64,000 nt of DNA. Origin: Carnegiea gigantea. Taxonomy: Eukaryota; Streptophyta; Magnoliopsida; Caryophyllales; Cactaceae. The first letter of the stretch is position 1. Each line of letters opens with the position of its first letter. The DNA lies in the NCBI GenBank assembly GCA_029747015.1, contig JAKOGI010001566.1, forward strand, positions 113,501 to 177,500, given 5' to 3'. Both the position numbers and the translations under genes were made by a program. Below the pieces are notes generated by a model. It was not told where the DNA came from. It saw only the letters and a list, made by a program, of their open reading frames with translations, and did no database searches. Below, one piece after another: positions 1 to 12,552 of this stretch.

Positions 1-479
1 CCCCAGCCACCATAAACGATTACCATTACTTTTACAACCGTTAACATTTATAACATCCGTTAGTTCTATCGCGAACACCGAATAAAAACATCTATATTTT
101 GTGTCACGATTTATGATGACCGGAAAATAATGTGTTACATATACAACAACAACAATTCGCGTGTTGGTGACGTATAACAAAAATTTCGGAGTCAACGAAA
201 AACTATTTCTAACCATCTGTTCCATATAAAAATTAAACTGAAAATATCAACCACTCACGAATAACTAACATTTGCTTATCAACGCAAAAATTAAAAAAAT
301 ACAAAAATTACCATTTTTTAAAAACGTATAACATAAATAATTTCATGTACAATTTATGGCACAACTTACAAATATTCCAATAACATCTGAAAAATAAATA
401 AAACTCTTCATAATTGGTATCAGACTACTCGAACATATAATTATATCAATTATAAGAGTTTTCAAACTATGCCAAATAG
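1..479. other. AT-rich stretch, no gene seen
   Basis: AT-rich sequence without a recognisable coding region. It probably includes the interior of the element whose right end lies at about 480-630, because the first LINE does not continue here. No left terminus is visible inside the window. Confidence 0.4.
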
Positions 480-630
480 TAATTATAGGTAGAAGTGGGT
501 GAAAGTGGGTGAGAGTGGGTGAGAGTGGTATTTTTGTTTAAGTGTGGGAAAGAGTGAGAAGGGGGGGAAGGAGTGGGTGGGTGTGGGAAGGAGTGGGTTG
601 GGTTCATTAAATCACGAAAAGAACAGGGCT
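480..630. mobile_element. G-rich right terminus of a DNA element inserted in a LINE
   Basis: The plus strand is a run of GTGGGTGA/GGAGTGGG motifs and ends in CGAAAAGAACAGGGCT (615-630). This closely resembles the right end of the element at 3472-5250, which has GGAGTGG repeats and then CATGAAAAGAATAGGGCC. Immediately to the right the sequence becomes the reverse transcriptase region of the minus-strand LINE. The border therefore looks like an insertion breakpoint. The left end lies outside the window or is too decayed to see. Confidence 0.45.
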
Positions 631-1149
631 CCCAAACCACGCTGTTGACTTCCTCGGGTGTTGTTATTTCTCTTAAGCAATAAGCTTGCTTAGCTAAAAG
701 CTTGTTAAGATCAAGGATTGAGAAGTCAAACTTAATTGATTTTCTTCCCTTATACAACTCCCTGAAAGACTTCATTATTTGTTGATGTACCTACGTAGCA
801 TCAGTGATTGGTGCGCCATCCATATACAGAAGGTAATTCTACTCTTTGTCTTCCTCAATGTTGCTATTGTATGGAAGTACTTGGTGTTCTTGTCCTCCTC
901 TTTTAGATACCTACATCTTGACAGCTGCTTCCAATATCTTTCCTCCATCCGTACCAAAGTATCAAACTACTCGTTAGGGCTCTACTTCGGGCTTCCTCAC
1001 ATGACTCTTGCATTAATCTTTAATAAACTTTCCTAAGCTCTACCTCCAAACTTTGATTCCTTCTCCAATATTACCAAACACATCTTTATTGCATTTCTTC
1101 GAAGGCTTTTTAATAGCCTTAAATTTCTACTGGACTGGCAATCCTTTAG
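631..1149 (-). pseudogene. LINE ORF2 segment between endonuclease and reverse transcriptase, broken
   Basis: On the minus strand the segment at 775-957 contains YWKQLSRCRYLKEEDKNTKY, the conserved plant LINE block that usually reads (Y/W)KQKSRxxWLKxGDxNTKFFH. The following frame (631-774) contains LDLNKLLAKQA and EEVNSVVWE, matching the block just before the reverse transcriptase GPDG motif. The reading frame then leaves LINE sequence and enters the G-rich terminus. Catalytic reverse transcriptase motifs are absent. Frameshifts separate the blocks. Confidence 0.65.
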
Positions 1150-1910
1150 TTACGTCCATTCGTGCTCCATCATCTTAAGAGATATTGAATGATTAAGCCA
1201 GGAGTTTAGAGCTCTAAAGGGGCAGAGATCCCTGGTTTCCTCTCCATGATTTTGATGAATAACTGGGTAGTGATAAGAGAATGATCTATCCATGCTAAAA
1301 GTCTTTAGACCTGGGAATTTAGAGATCCATTCTCTTGTGACTAATGCTCTATCTAATATGGTTGCTGCATTAGTCCTTGCCCAGTCAACAAGTTCAAGCT
1401 CTTGGACCAAGTCAGCAAATTCTCTCATACCACTAGTTATCACAGATGCATTTAGTCTTTCTTCAATAGATAAGACCTTATTAAAATCCCCCATCATGAG
1501 GAGGGGACAATCTAGGTTGATCTTAAGTTGATGTAGTTCATTCCAAGTGTCCAGCCTTCCATTATGTCATTTGGAGTGTAGACTATGTGTATTGCACATT
1601 TGCAATCTTCAGGTAAGGTTTTATCGAAAATAGATACCCCTCTTGGCCCTGTATAAGACTCTAATACCTCCATGTTAGCTTCTTCCCTAATCTGAAGCAC
1701 AACTCCTAATTTATTAATGACCCTTGCTTCTCTCCATCCAACTCCTCTTGAACCCCAACTTGCCCAAACATCCCATTGAGTAATATTATCAGGCTTTGTT
1801 TCCACTATCCCAATGATTGAGGGTTTTTCTTTTTTGACCAGTCTTCTCATTGCCACTTTCTTTTAGAAGGAGCCATATCCTCTTATGTTCTAAGTAATGA
1901 GTTTCTTTTT
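1150..1910 (-). pseudogene. LINE ORF2 endonuclease (exonuclease-endonuclease-phosphatase fold), broken
   Basis: The minus strand encodes an AP-like endonuclease that would nick target DNA to prime reverse transcription. Visible blocks are KLIT(stop)NIRGYGS, where a stop at 1890-1892 replaces the usual Trp of the SWN motif, then RRLVKKEKPSIIGIVETKPD with the metal-binding Glu, then MMGDFNKVLSIEERLN with the catalytic Asp and Asn. The late block reads SYHYPVIH where families usually have SDHxPI, so a catalytic Asp appears to be lost. There is a frameshift near 1500. Confidence 0.7.
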
Positions 1911-2253
1911 GTTAAGGCTTTCTCAGGCTATTTTGCGACACTTCTAGTGATTCTTCTTAGTACTATGGGGGTTTGCTCTTGATTGGAAATTCGTATTTAT
2001 AGCTACTCGTCAGTTTGCAAGACTTTAATAACCACTTGCTCTGGAATTTTTTGAGGAACCTGGAAGGAGTTTTCTGATCCTTAGTCTTAGTTACATCCCT
2101 TCTTAGTCCTCTTTGTTGTGCCCTTCTTATGTCTGATTATATCCTACTTGTGTTCTAAGTCCTTACCCCCTCCTGATCTATTCTAACATCAAATGGCCTC
2201 CCTTGCTCTATAGATTGGTCGTGTTGTGTTGGGTGCTATGTTGGTTCTTCTTG
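1911..2253 (-). other. LINE ORF1-ORF2 linker, degenerate
   Basis: Lies between recognisable ORF1 and endonuclease blocks on the minus strand. I see no conserved motif here. A short CT-rich and T-rich plus strand is all that stands out. Confidence 0.4.
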
Positions 2254-3150
2254 TTATGCCCCACTGACCCACGGAGTTGCTGTTGTTATTTTATGCATTA
2301 CTTGGGGTTTGGTTGAATCATCCAGTAACATTCTTGCTTTTATTATTCCTTGGAACTCTTCTATAATAGTTCTAGAGCTTGAACTACTTGATTGTTGATT
2401 AACTAAAAGTGGCACTAGTAGATATGTCCTAAGGCCTTCAATGCTACGAATATTGTTCTCTCGAGGTAGTTTCGTTCTCGATGAGTTTTCCTTAACTACT
2501 TCCTGGAAAAACTCCATGTCTCTTGTACTACCTTGAGCTGTTGGCAATTGTCTTGGACCTTTCTAGCTTCCTTGCTGACATCAACCATTTTCGGTGAACT
2601 TGGAGCTCCTATAGATGATGATAAAGCCTCCTCATTTAGAGGACCATTGTGTATTATTGTAAAGTTAGTTTTCAATTCAAATACTGAAACTCTAAAACCT
2701 TTGTCATCCACTTGTAGCATCGTTTCATCCTCGATAGGACTTGTACTCAAAGTATCTATAACTAACTTAGCAGATGCAAAGGAGGCCTTCTCGGATGTGT
2801 CCTTATTAATGAAACGTACATCACCCCGCATCGCAATAATTTTCCTAATGTTCTGCTCACTCCACACATGAATTGGTATCACTACAATTTCAAGCCATAG
2901 TCTTCTAGTATGACATGTATCCTCCTCATCCCATTCCCTTACTGTAAGTACTTCAGGCACTCCATTCCATCTTCTTTCAACTTTTCTTTTTGCTCCTTTG
3001 ACTCCATTGTAAAAAGAAATCTAAACTTTTCCAAGTCTCTTACTGAGATTATACATGGAAATTCAGTGTTAATTGCACTTCTTAGTTGTTGTAAGTCCCT
3101 TGGTCTATCGGATATGCACAGTAAACTTCTCTCCAGTCACTCCATGTCGT
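2254..3150 (-). pseudogene. LINE ORF1 (DUF4283-like nucleic-acid-binding protein), broken
   Basis: The minus-strand reading at 2496-2960 contains RLWLEIVVIPIHVWSEQNIR and later GDVRFINKDTSEKASFASAK. These match the plant LINE ORF1 block that usually reads WLxIxGxPLHxW(N/S), then (L)xxDxxTxxxxSFxxARxLI. An upstream frame (about 2975-3060) reads VRDLEKFRFLFTMESKEQ, the expected preceding block, and a frameshift near 2975 joins them. The downstream part (2254-2547) is Ser-rich and shows no zinc knuckle. The function known for the family is RNA binding in the retrotransposition particle. Confidence 0.6.
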
Positions 3151-3471
3151 CGTGCACTCCTTCAAAGCATATCCAACCAACAGTGGGGGTAAAAAACTTG
3201 AAGCCAAAAAAAAGAACAGGGAAGACATGGGCATGTCGCTGGGCTGATAGGTGTGGGCTCCCTACCAAGCATGATGGACCCCAGTCCATCTTATAAGCAC
3301 GGGCTGTTTAGGGCTTCTCCATAGAATTGAGTTTTATAGGTTTTATCATGATAATGGCTTCTGAATGAGTGATACTTGTATATTGTTCTGGTGGGCCCAT
3401 AACCCACATGTGTCAACATTAAAATCTACCCCTAGTGTCATATACACTAACATAACCACCTCTCCAACTTC
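3151..3471. other. Probable 5' region of the LINE plus intergenic DNA
   Basis: No coding signal or repeat is recognised. The stretch separates the LINE ORF1 remnant from the inverted-ended element that starts at 3472. Confidence 0.4.
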
Positions 3472-3502
3472 GGCCTTGTTCTTTTTGTGGGTATGTTATA
3501 GA

Positions 3503-3656
3503 CATGGAATGGAAAGGAGTGAGAATAAGTAGGAAGAAGTGGGTGGGAGTGGGTAGGTGGGAAGAAGTAGCTAGGAGTGGGAAGGAGTGGGTGAAAGTAT
3601 GTGGGAGTGGGAAGAAGAGGGAAGGAGTGGAAAGAAATAGAATGGAGTGGGAGTAT
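3503..3656 (+). repeat. GGGAGTGGG-type G-rich repeat, left block
   Basis: Irregular tandem repeats of GGAGTGGGAAG and GGGTGGGAGTGGGTAGG on the plus strand. Several neighbouring GGG runs could form a G-quadruplex. The same motif family recurs at 5123-5224 and 480-600. Confidence 0.7.
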
Positions 3657-3659
3657 TGA

Positions 3660-5110
3660 TATTGGTTATCTTAATGATTTGTGTAACACAATAATAATAA
3701 TAATTAAACTAATTATTGATATTAATAATTATTATTTCAAAATTTGTTAACTCATAATAATTAATAATAATTGTTATTGTTAATATTAAATATAATTACT
3801 GTTAATCTTATTATCAAATAATAATAATTATTAATCAACATAATTAATAATCAATAATGATTATCAAAGTAATAATTATTAATTAGTAATGAAAATAATA
3901 ATTAATAATTAATAATAATTATTAATATTAATAGCAATAATTAATAATAATAATTACAACAATAATTCCAATTGATTATTATAATCATAATAATTGTTAA
4001 TATTAATAATAGTAATTATTAATATATAAATAAATATTAATATCAATAACTATAACTACTATTAATATAATTATAATTACTATTTTGTAACTTTATGTAT
4101 TACAATAATAATTATTATTAAAGAGTAGTCGTAATAATTACAATAATAATTAATATTAACAATAATTATTTTTAACAGTAATAATAATATTAATTATTAA
4201 CATTAATGTTAATAATAATAAAAATTGCTAATTAATAATATTAATAATAATTAAAAATTATAAAAAATTTAATAATATTAAGAATAGTGATAATAATAAT
4301 AATTGCCAACAATAATAAACAGTATTTATTATTTAATAATTAATTAATGATTTATTAATTATTGTTATTGTTATTATTAAAAATAGTTGCTATTAATAAT
4401 AATATTATTTGATAATAATAATAAGTAATAAATAATAATAGTTATTATAATAATTGTAATTATTAATTAGTAATAAAAATAATAAATCATGAAATATTAT
4501 TAATATTAATACTAATTAACAATAATAATTACAATAATAATTCCCGTTAATTTTAATAGTAATAATCATAATAATTATTAATATTAATAATTAATAATAA
4601 TATTAATTATAATTATAATTATAATTATAATTATAATAGTTATTATTAATAAAAATTAGCAATAATTATAGTAACATTTGCCATTTATATTAATAATAAT
4701 TATTATTACTTTACATAATAATTATATTTATTAAGATTGATCTTAATAATAACAAGAATCACTAGTTAATAATATTAATAATGATAAATATTAAAAAATA
4801 TTAATTAATAATATTAAGAGTAATAATAATTGTTAATGTTAGTAAAAATAATTAGTAAAAATAATCATTAAAATTAATAACTATTATTTAATAATTAAGT
4901 AATTAACTAATTAGTAATAATAATCAGTAATGATTATTGATATTAAAATAATTGCTATTAATATTATAATTTGTTAGTAATAATTATTACTAGTGATTAT
5001 TAATAACTAAAAATAATTGCTAATTAATCAAAATAATTATTATTAATATTAATAATAATAATTAACGATAGTAGTTGCAATAATAATACTTATTAATATT
5101 AATTGTAAAA
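3660..5110. repeat. Degenerate AAT/TAA-rich low-complexity tract
   Basis: About 1.45 kb made almost entirely of shuffled AATAATT, TTAATATTAA and similar words. It looks like an expanded and diverged trinucleotide array. It includes a clean stretch of TTATAA repeats near 4600-4640. No ORF is meaningful here. Confidence 0.85.
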
Positions 5111-5122
5111 ATCGTAATCAAA

Positions 5123-5224
5123 ATGGGTGGGAGTTGGTTGGAGTGGGAATGAATGATATTTATTTTAAGGAATGGGAAGGAGTAGAAAGGAGTGGGAAGG
5201 AGTAGAGAGGAGTGGAGTGGAAAG
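5123..5224 (+). repeat. GGAGTGGG-type G-rich repeat, right block
   Basis: Plus-strand repeats of GGAGTAGAAAGGAGTGGGAAG directly inside the right inverted end at 5228-5250. They have the same strand orientation as the left block, so the G-rich blocks are direct rather than inverted repeats. Confidence 0.7.
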
Positions 5225-5250
5225 ATTTACCCATGAAAAGAATAGGGCCT

Positions 5251-5971
5251 TCACGCGGTTAACCAATCCCAAAAAGTGCTAAAAGTCTTAGTTATAGAAA
5301 AAGTATGCCTTCTTAAAAATAAAGGTGTGCCTTCAGTGTTATTAATTGGTAATTGTATTAATAAGACCCTTTAAACCTATTTTTTGGTCAAATCTTAGCC
5401 GTTACAGGATTTATTATAATCATCGAAACTCTAAATTTAGTACTTAGTATTTAAAGCTTCAGAATAATTCATTTTGTCTATAACACCACCAAGTATGAGC
5501 ACTTTAAAAGAGCATACCGTACTTTACTTTGATGATTATGATGGAAAAGTAAAAGAAAACATACCTTCTCCATATGATAAATTAGCTAACACATTAGTAA
5601 GTAAATAAGCAAAAGAATCCATGGCTTAGTAGTGACACAGACAAAAAAAATTATTATAAAGTTGAAACGTAATGATGTGATAACTTATTTATTATACAGG
5701 AATGGTGAAGTTGAAAAAGGCGAAAAAAATATATATCCATCAAATCAACAAATGAAAATGCAGTATAAACAAACTGCATAGCCCAAAAATTTGAGATGAT
5801 GGTTGCTAAATTTCAAATTAGGATTATTATATTCCAATACATCCAATGATTTAGATTGGGATATTAGTACAAAAAAATCCCTACTAAAGAGTATGGTATC
5901 TATGTGACAGTGGCTCTAGCATTATACATGGTTTATTTAAGAGGAACAATAAAATGTACATAGCCATGATC

Positions 5972-5973
<2 letters not shown>
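5251..5973. other. Intergenic, no gene seen
   Basis: AT-rich unique-looking DNA. I see no long frame, conserved motif or repeat apart from short A/T runs. Confidence 0.5.
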
Positions 5974-8904
<2,931 letters not shown>

Positions 8905-9677
8905 ATGAAAACTATAAGTTGGAATGTACAAGGTCCTAACAAAGCTCAAGTTCTCGAGGAGGTTAAACTCCTTAGATGCAGCACTCAACCATATATCCTA
9001 TTCTTATTAGAAACCATGACAAATGAGAAGAACACCAATCTTATTATTCAAAAAATGGGCTTTGATCACTTCAATTTTGTCCTCCCAGTTAATCATTCCG
9101 GAGAAATTTAGGTACTCTGGAATAACAATAATTATCATGCTTCAATCCTTGCTAAAGAGAATCGCGCTATTCATATGTTATTCATGATCCTTATAACTCA
9201 AAAAATATTTTGATATCGGGAGTTTATGGGCCCACACAGGCTAGAGAAAAAGATTTATTTTGGGCTCAACTGGTTCGTATAAACAGTGTTATTGATTTAC
9301 CATGTCTTTTAATAGGTGATTTTAATGAATTGGAATTCATATTGGATAAGCAAGGGGTTGGTACTCCTTCGTTAAGAAGGACGAAACAACTTACATCCTT
9401 TCTATCCACAATTCGAGCGGAATCAATTGTTGTTAATGGAAAAGCTTTTACATGGAAGAAACATATTAATGGATCATGGATATTTGAAAGACTCAATAGA
9501 GGCATTGGGCGGGAAGGCTGTGTTAATTTATGTCCAAATTTATGTACTACCCATGGATCCTTCACCTTTCCTGATCACTGTCCTATTATTACTAGCACGA
9601 ATTTTGAGCATGGTCAGGACAATCCGCTACCGTTTCGATTTCAAAACTTTTGGACTAAGTATCAGGCGATTGACTAA
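8905..9677 (+). pseudogene. LINE endonuclease domain, frameshifted
   Basis: Starts with ATG at 8905 and reads MKTISWNVQGPNK, the canonical start of plant LINE ORF2. PYILFLLETM with the metal-binding Glu follows. A stop near 9110 and a frameshift interrupt the middle. From 9210 another frame continues with ISGVYGP, LLIGDFNELEFI and FPDHCPI, which are the catalytic Asp/Asn and Asp-His blocks. The domain nicks the target site for primed reverse transcription. Length and motif order match a full-length domain. Confidence 0.8.
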
Positions 9678-9719
9678 ATTGTTTCTAAGAACTGGAAAAC
9701 CACAGTTACAGGTTCCAAG

Positions 9720-10865
9720 ATGTTTAAATTTGCTCAAAAGATAAAAGCTATAAAAAACAGTATCAAGCTATGGGTGAACTTGACCTTTGGTAATTTTCAA
9801 GGTAAAGTTAAGCATAACCTGGATAAAATTAATTATGTGGAAGACAAATTAATGGACAACCCGATGAGTCTCCGTTTAAATAATTGGATTCATCGGCTTA
9901 TTAAATAGAGGGAGAAAATGCTTTTAATAATCAAAAGTACTGGGGTCGATTGGCTAGGAAGGAGTGGCTTGTTAATGGTGATCGGAATTCTACATTCTTT
10001 CAAAGGAGGGCTCACATTTGCCATAAGAGACAGGAAATTACTAAGTTAAAAGATGATGGTGGTATTTGAATTGATGATCCCTTTTGTATTAAGCAAAAAT
10101 TTTTAACAGATTATTCAAAGAGGTTTAAATCTTTATACAGTACTCCAAGAACATTTCTTGATTTAGGTCTACCTACATTAGTTACACAGTAAGACAATGC
10201 TCAATTAACCTAGTTACTGATAGCAAAAGAAATTAAAAATGTAGCGTTTGACGTTATCCCTAGTAAAACACCTAGACCGGATGGTTTTGGTGCAGGCTTT
10301 TTCAGAAATACTGGGACTTAATTGGTGGAGAGCTAGTATATATTAAGGATTTGTTTCAGTATGGTAAGATTTTGAAAGAACTTAGTCATACTTTTATTAC
10401 ATTGATACCTAAGATGACACAACCCCAGACAACCTCCCATTTTTGGTCGATCAGTTTGTGTTCAGCTGTCTATAAAATTATTTCTAAAATTCTTGTACCG
10501 CATCTAAGACCGTTGTTGGATAAGTTTGTGTCACCTTTACAGAGTGCATTTATTCCCAGAAGATCTATTCATGATAACATCTCATCACTCATGAGACCAT
10601 GCATAAGTTTAAGATGTCTAAAGGGAAAATGGCTTGGGCAGCTATTAAATTTGATATGGAAAAGGCATATGATAAACTTGAATGAGACTTTCTTCTTGCA
10701 TGTTTAACTCAAATGGGATTTCATTATAGATGGATTGGTTGGATTAAGGAATGTTTGACAATAGTTTCTTATTCTATGCTAATCAACAATATCTCCCATG
10801 GCTTCTTTAGGCCATCTAGGGGAATTAGGCAAGGTGACCCTCTGTGACCCTATTTATTCCTGTGT
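9720..10865 (+). pseudogene. LINE reverse transcriptase, broken and lacking the catalytic YADD block
   Basis: Frames in succession show KIKAIKNSIKLWVNLTFGNF, WLVNGDRNSTFFQRRAH, PSKTPRPDGFGAGFF, SPLQSAFIPRRSIHDNI, KFDMEKAYDK and RGIRQGDPL. These are the standard fingers and palm blocks in order. Right after the RQGDP block at about 10850 the sequence jumps to a block that normally lies well behind the YxDD active site (VAWDKICQPKSLGGLGL). The active-site segment and thumb have therefore been deleted. Several stops and frameshifts also occur. Confidence 0.8.
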
Positions 10866-11700
10866 ATGAATGTCTTGTGTTCTGCACTATGCAACGTACC
10901 AATGGTAGCATGGGATAAAATCTGTCAACCTAAAAGTTTAGGTGGACTGGGATTGGGGAAAATAGATGCGGTCAATTTAGCTTTTCAAGCTAAATTAGCT
11001 TGGAAATTACTATGTGGGAATGAGGGTTTGTGGACTTCAATTATAAAACATAAATACCTCAAATCAGGTAGTTTATTAGAATGTAAAGTAAGAAGCTCGG
11101 ATTCTCTTATTTGGAAAAGTGTTTTAAGAAGCAGGATGATACTTAGGAAAGGTATCAGATGGAATGTAGGTAAGGGAGATCGAATTATGTTTTGGTGGGA
11201 CAATTGGGTTGATAATGCTAATCTTGTGGATTTATTAGCCCTTGATACATCCATGATTCTCAACGCTAAACTTAGAGTTTGTGATTTCATTACTAGTGAT
11301 AAATGCTGGGATATTGATAAAATTCAATTGTTAGTTACCCAGGAAGATGTAGTTCATAAAATTATTGGGATACCATTGCCTTAAATTGAGGCCGAGGACT
11401 CAATTTGTTAGGGACTCATAGGCTCTGGTCAATTTAGTACCAAAATTGCTACGTGGGCAGCTCATAAGAATTTTGACTTAAATGATCCAAAGTGGGCGTT
11501 TAACTGGATTTGGAAACTAGATGTAATGCCAAAGATTAAAGCATTTCTATGGCAGAAATTGCATAATGCATTACCAATGCGTGGAATCCTCATTAAAAGA
11601 GGTATGCCGATTGACCCATCTTGTCCACTTCATGGGGATGATATTTAAACTACAGATCATGTACTTTGGGGTTGCTCTTTTACAAGAAGAATTTGGAACC
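10866..11700 (+). pseudogene. LINE ORF2 C-terminal linker with RVT zinc-type region
   Basis: The frame at 10866-11384 reads WDKICQPKSLGGLGLGKID, AFQAKLAWKLL and WKSVLRSR, then GDRIMFWWDNW. This is the conserved plant LINE region behind the reverse transcriptase. Further frames give WKLDVMPKIKAFLWQKLHNA and CPLHGDDI, then HVLWGCSFTRRIW, the zf-RVT block with its Cys/His residues. A stop replaces a residue near 11648. Confidence 0.75.
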
Positions 11701-11984
11701 TAGCACAGCATCATAATTGGGCACCCATACAGCATGTACCATTAGGTCAACAATGTTCATCTCAACTAATTATGCAGTAACCCCAAAATTCCAATCCAAG
11801 GCCATTAGAATAGTAGCTTTTTTATTGTGGAGTATATGGAAAGGACGAAATGCAATGGTTTTCCAAAATCAACATTTCAATCCCATGAGAATCCTAATTA
11901 GTGCAAAAAAAGCGTTTACCGAATGGGAAATCAGAACTTGCATGTCAGAGGGTTCCTCTTTCAAGGGGGTGTTTCTTCCACGTT

Positions 11985-12465
11985 GCACCTCAAACTTTAT
12001 TTTAAGGTGGAATGCCGCCCCTCGAGGATTCGTCAAACTTAATTTTGATGGATCTCCCCTCCACAACTCCACGGTGGGTGGTTTCATCATCAAAGATTGG
12101 ACAGGTAATTTACTTAAGGTAGGCGCAGCACCCTATGGAGACTCCTTAATCCTGGTTGCTGAAGCACGAGCACTGCAGGATGGGTTACATGAGGCGGTAA
12201 AAGCAGGATTCAAGCACTTAGTTGTTGAAGGAGACAATACTACGGTCGTACAGGCAATCAAAGGGATGATTTCTATGCCTTGGAAGATTAAACTCATCGT
12301 GAAAGATATTTCACACTATCTAAATCTAATGGCGCATTTTGCTTTATCACATAATTATTGAGAGGCTAATATGACAGCTGATTGATTGGTTAAGTTGGGA
12401 CACGAGCTACCATCAACCACTACATGGGAGTTCGCACCGTCCCAGATCTCAAGGCTATTATAGGT
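11985..12465 (+). pseudogene. LINE C-terminal RNase H domain
   Basis: The frame reads RGFVKLNFDGSPLHNSTVGG with the first catalytic Asp, VAEARALQDGLHEAV with the catalytic Glu and LVVEGDNTTVVQAI with the next Asp. After a stop at 12358-12360 the tail EANMTAD(stop)LVKLG matches the final AD..A.LG block. The order D-E-D-D is that of RVT_3-type plant LINE RNase H. The domain would remove RNA from the RNA:DNA hybrid. Two in-frame stops near the end inactivate it. Confidence 0.8.
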
Positions 12466-12552
12466 GCTGATTTGATGAGGCGTGCTCTTGTGAGAAGTGG
12501 AGCCTAATCTCCTTCTTACCACTTACCTTTGTTTTTTTTTTTTAAAAAAAGT

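Larger units (their letters stand above)
631..3150 (-). mobile_element. Decayed plant LINE (L1-like), minus strand, 3' part missing
   Basis: Three successive minus-strand segments read as a plant LINE: an ORF1 with the DUF4283-like region, then an endonuclease, then the segment leading into the reverse transcriptase. LINEs usually lose their 5' end. This copy has its 5' part and loses the catalytic reverse transcriptase and 3' end at about 630, where an unrelated G-rich element begins. Several frameshifts and stops show it is an old, inactive copy. No target duplication can be assigned because the 3' end is absent. Confidence 0.75.
3472..5250. mobile_element. AT-rich inverted-ended element with G-rich flanks (MITE-like)
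   Basis: The left end GGCCTTGTTCTTTTTGTGGG (from 3472) is a good inverted match to the right end CCCATGAAAAGAATAGGGCC (to 5250). A 3 bp TTC is found on both outer sides. The interior is about 1.4 kb of AAT/TAA-rich DNA with no coding potential. It is framed by G-rich blocks in which GGGTGGGAGTGGG-type motifs repeat on the plus strand at both ends. Short inverted ends, a 3 bp duplication and an AT-rich interior fit a PIF/Harbinger-type MITE, but the G-rich blocks are unusual. Class assignment is uncertain. Confidence 0.5.
8905..12552 (+). mobile_element. Plant LINE ORF2 copy, plus strand, broken
   Basis: Endonuclease, reverse transcriptase, RVT zinc region and C-terminal RNase H follow in the order known for plant L1-type LINEs with RNase H. 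The run ends in a T-rich/A-rich junction near 12530-12552, and a further A-run follows near 12576-12590. Multiple frameshifts and stops, and a deletion inside the reverse transcriptase, make it inactive. The 5' end is not defined, and I could not find a target duplication. Confidence 0.8.
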
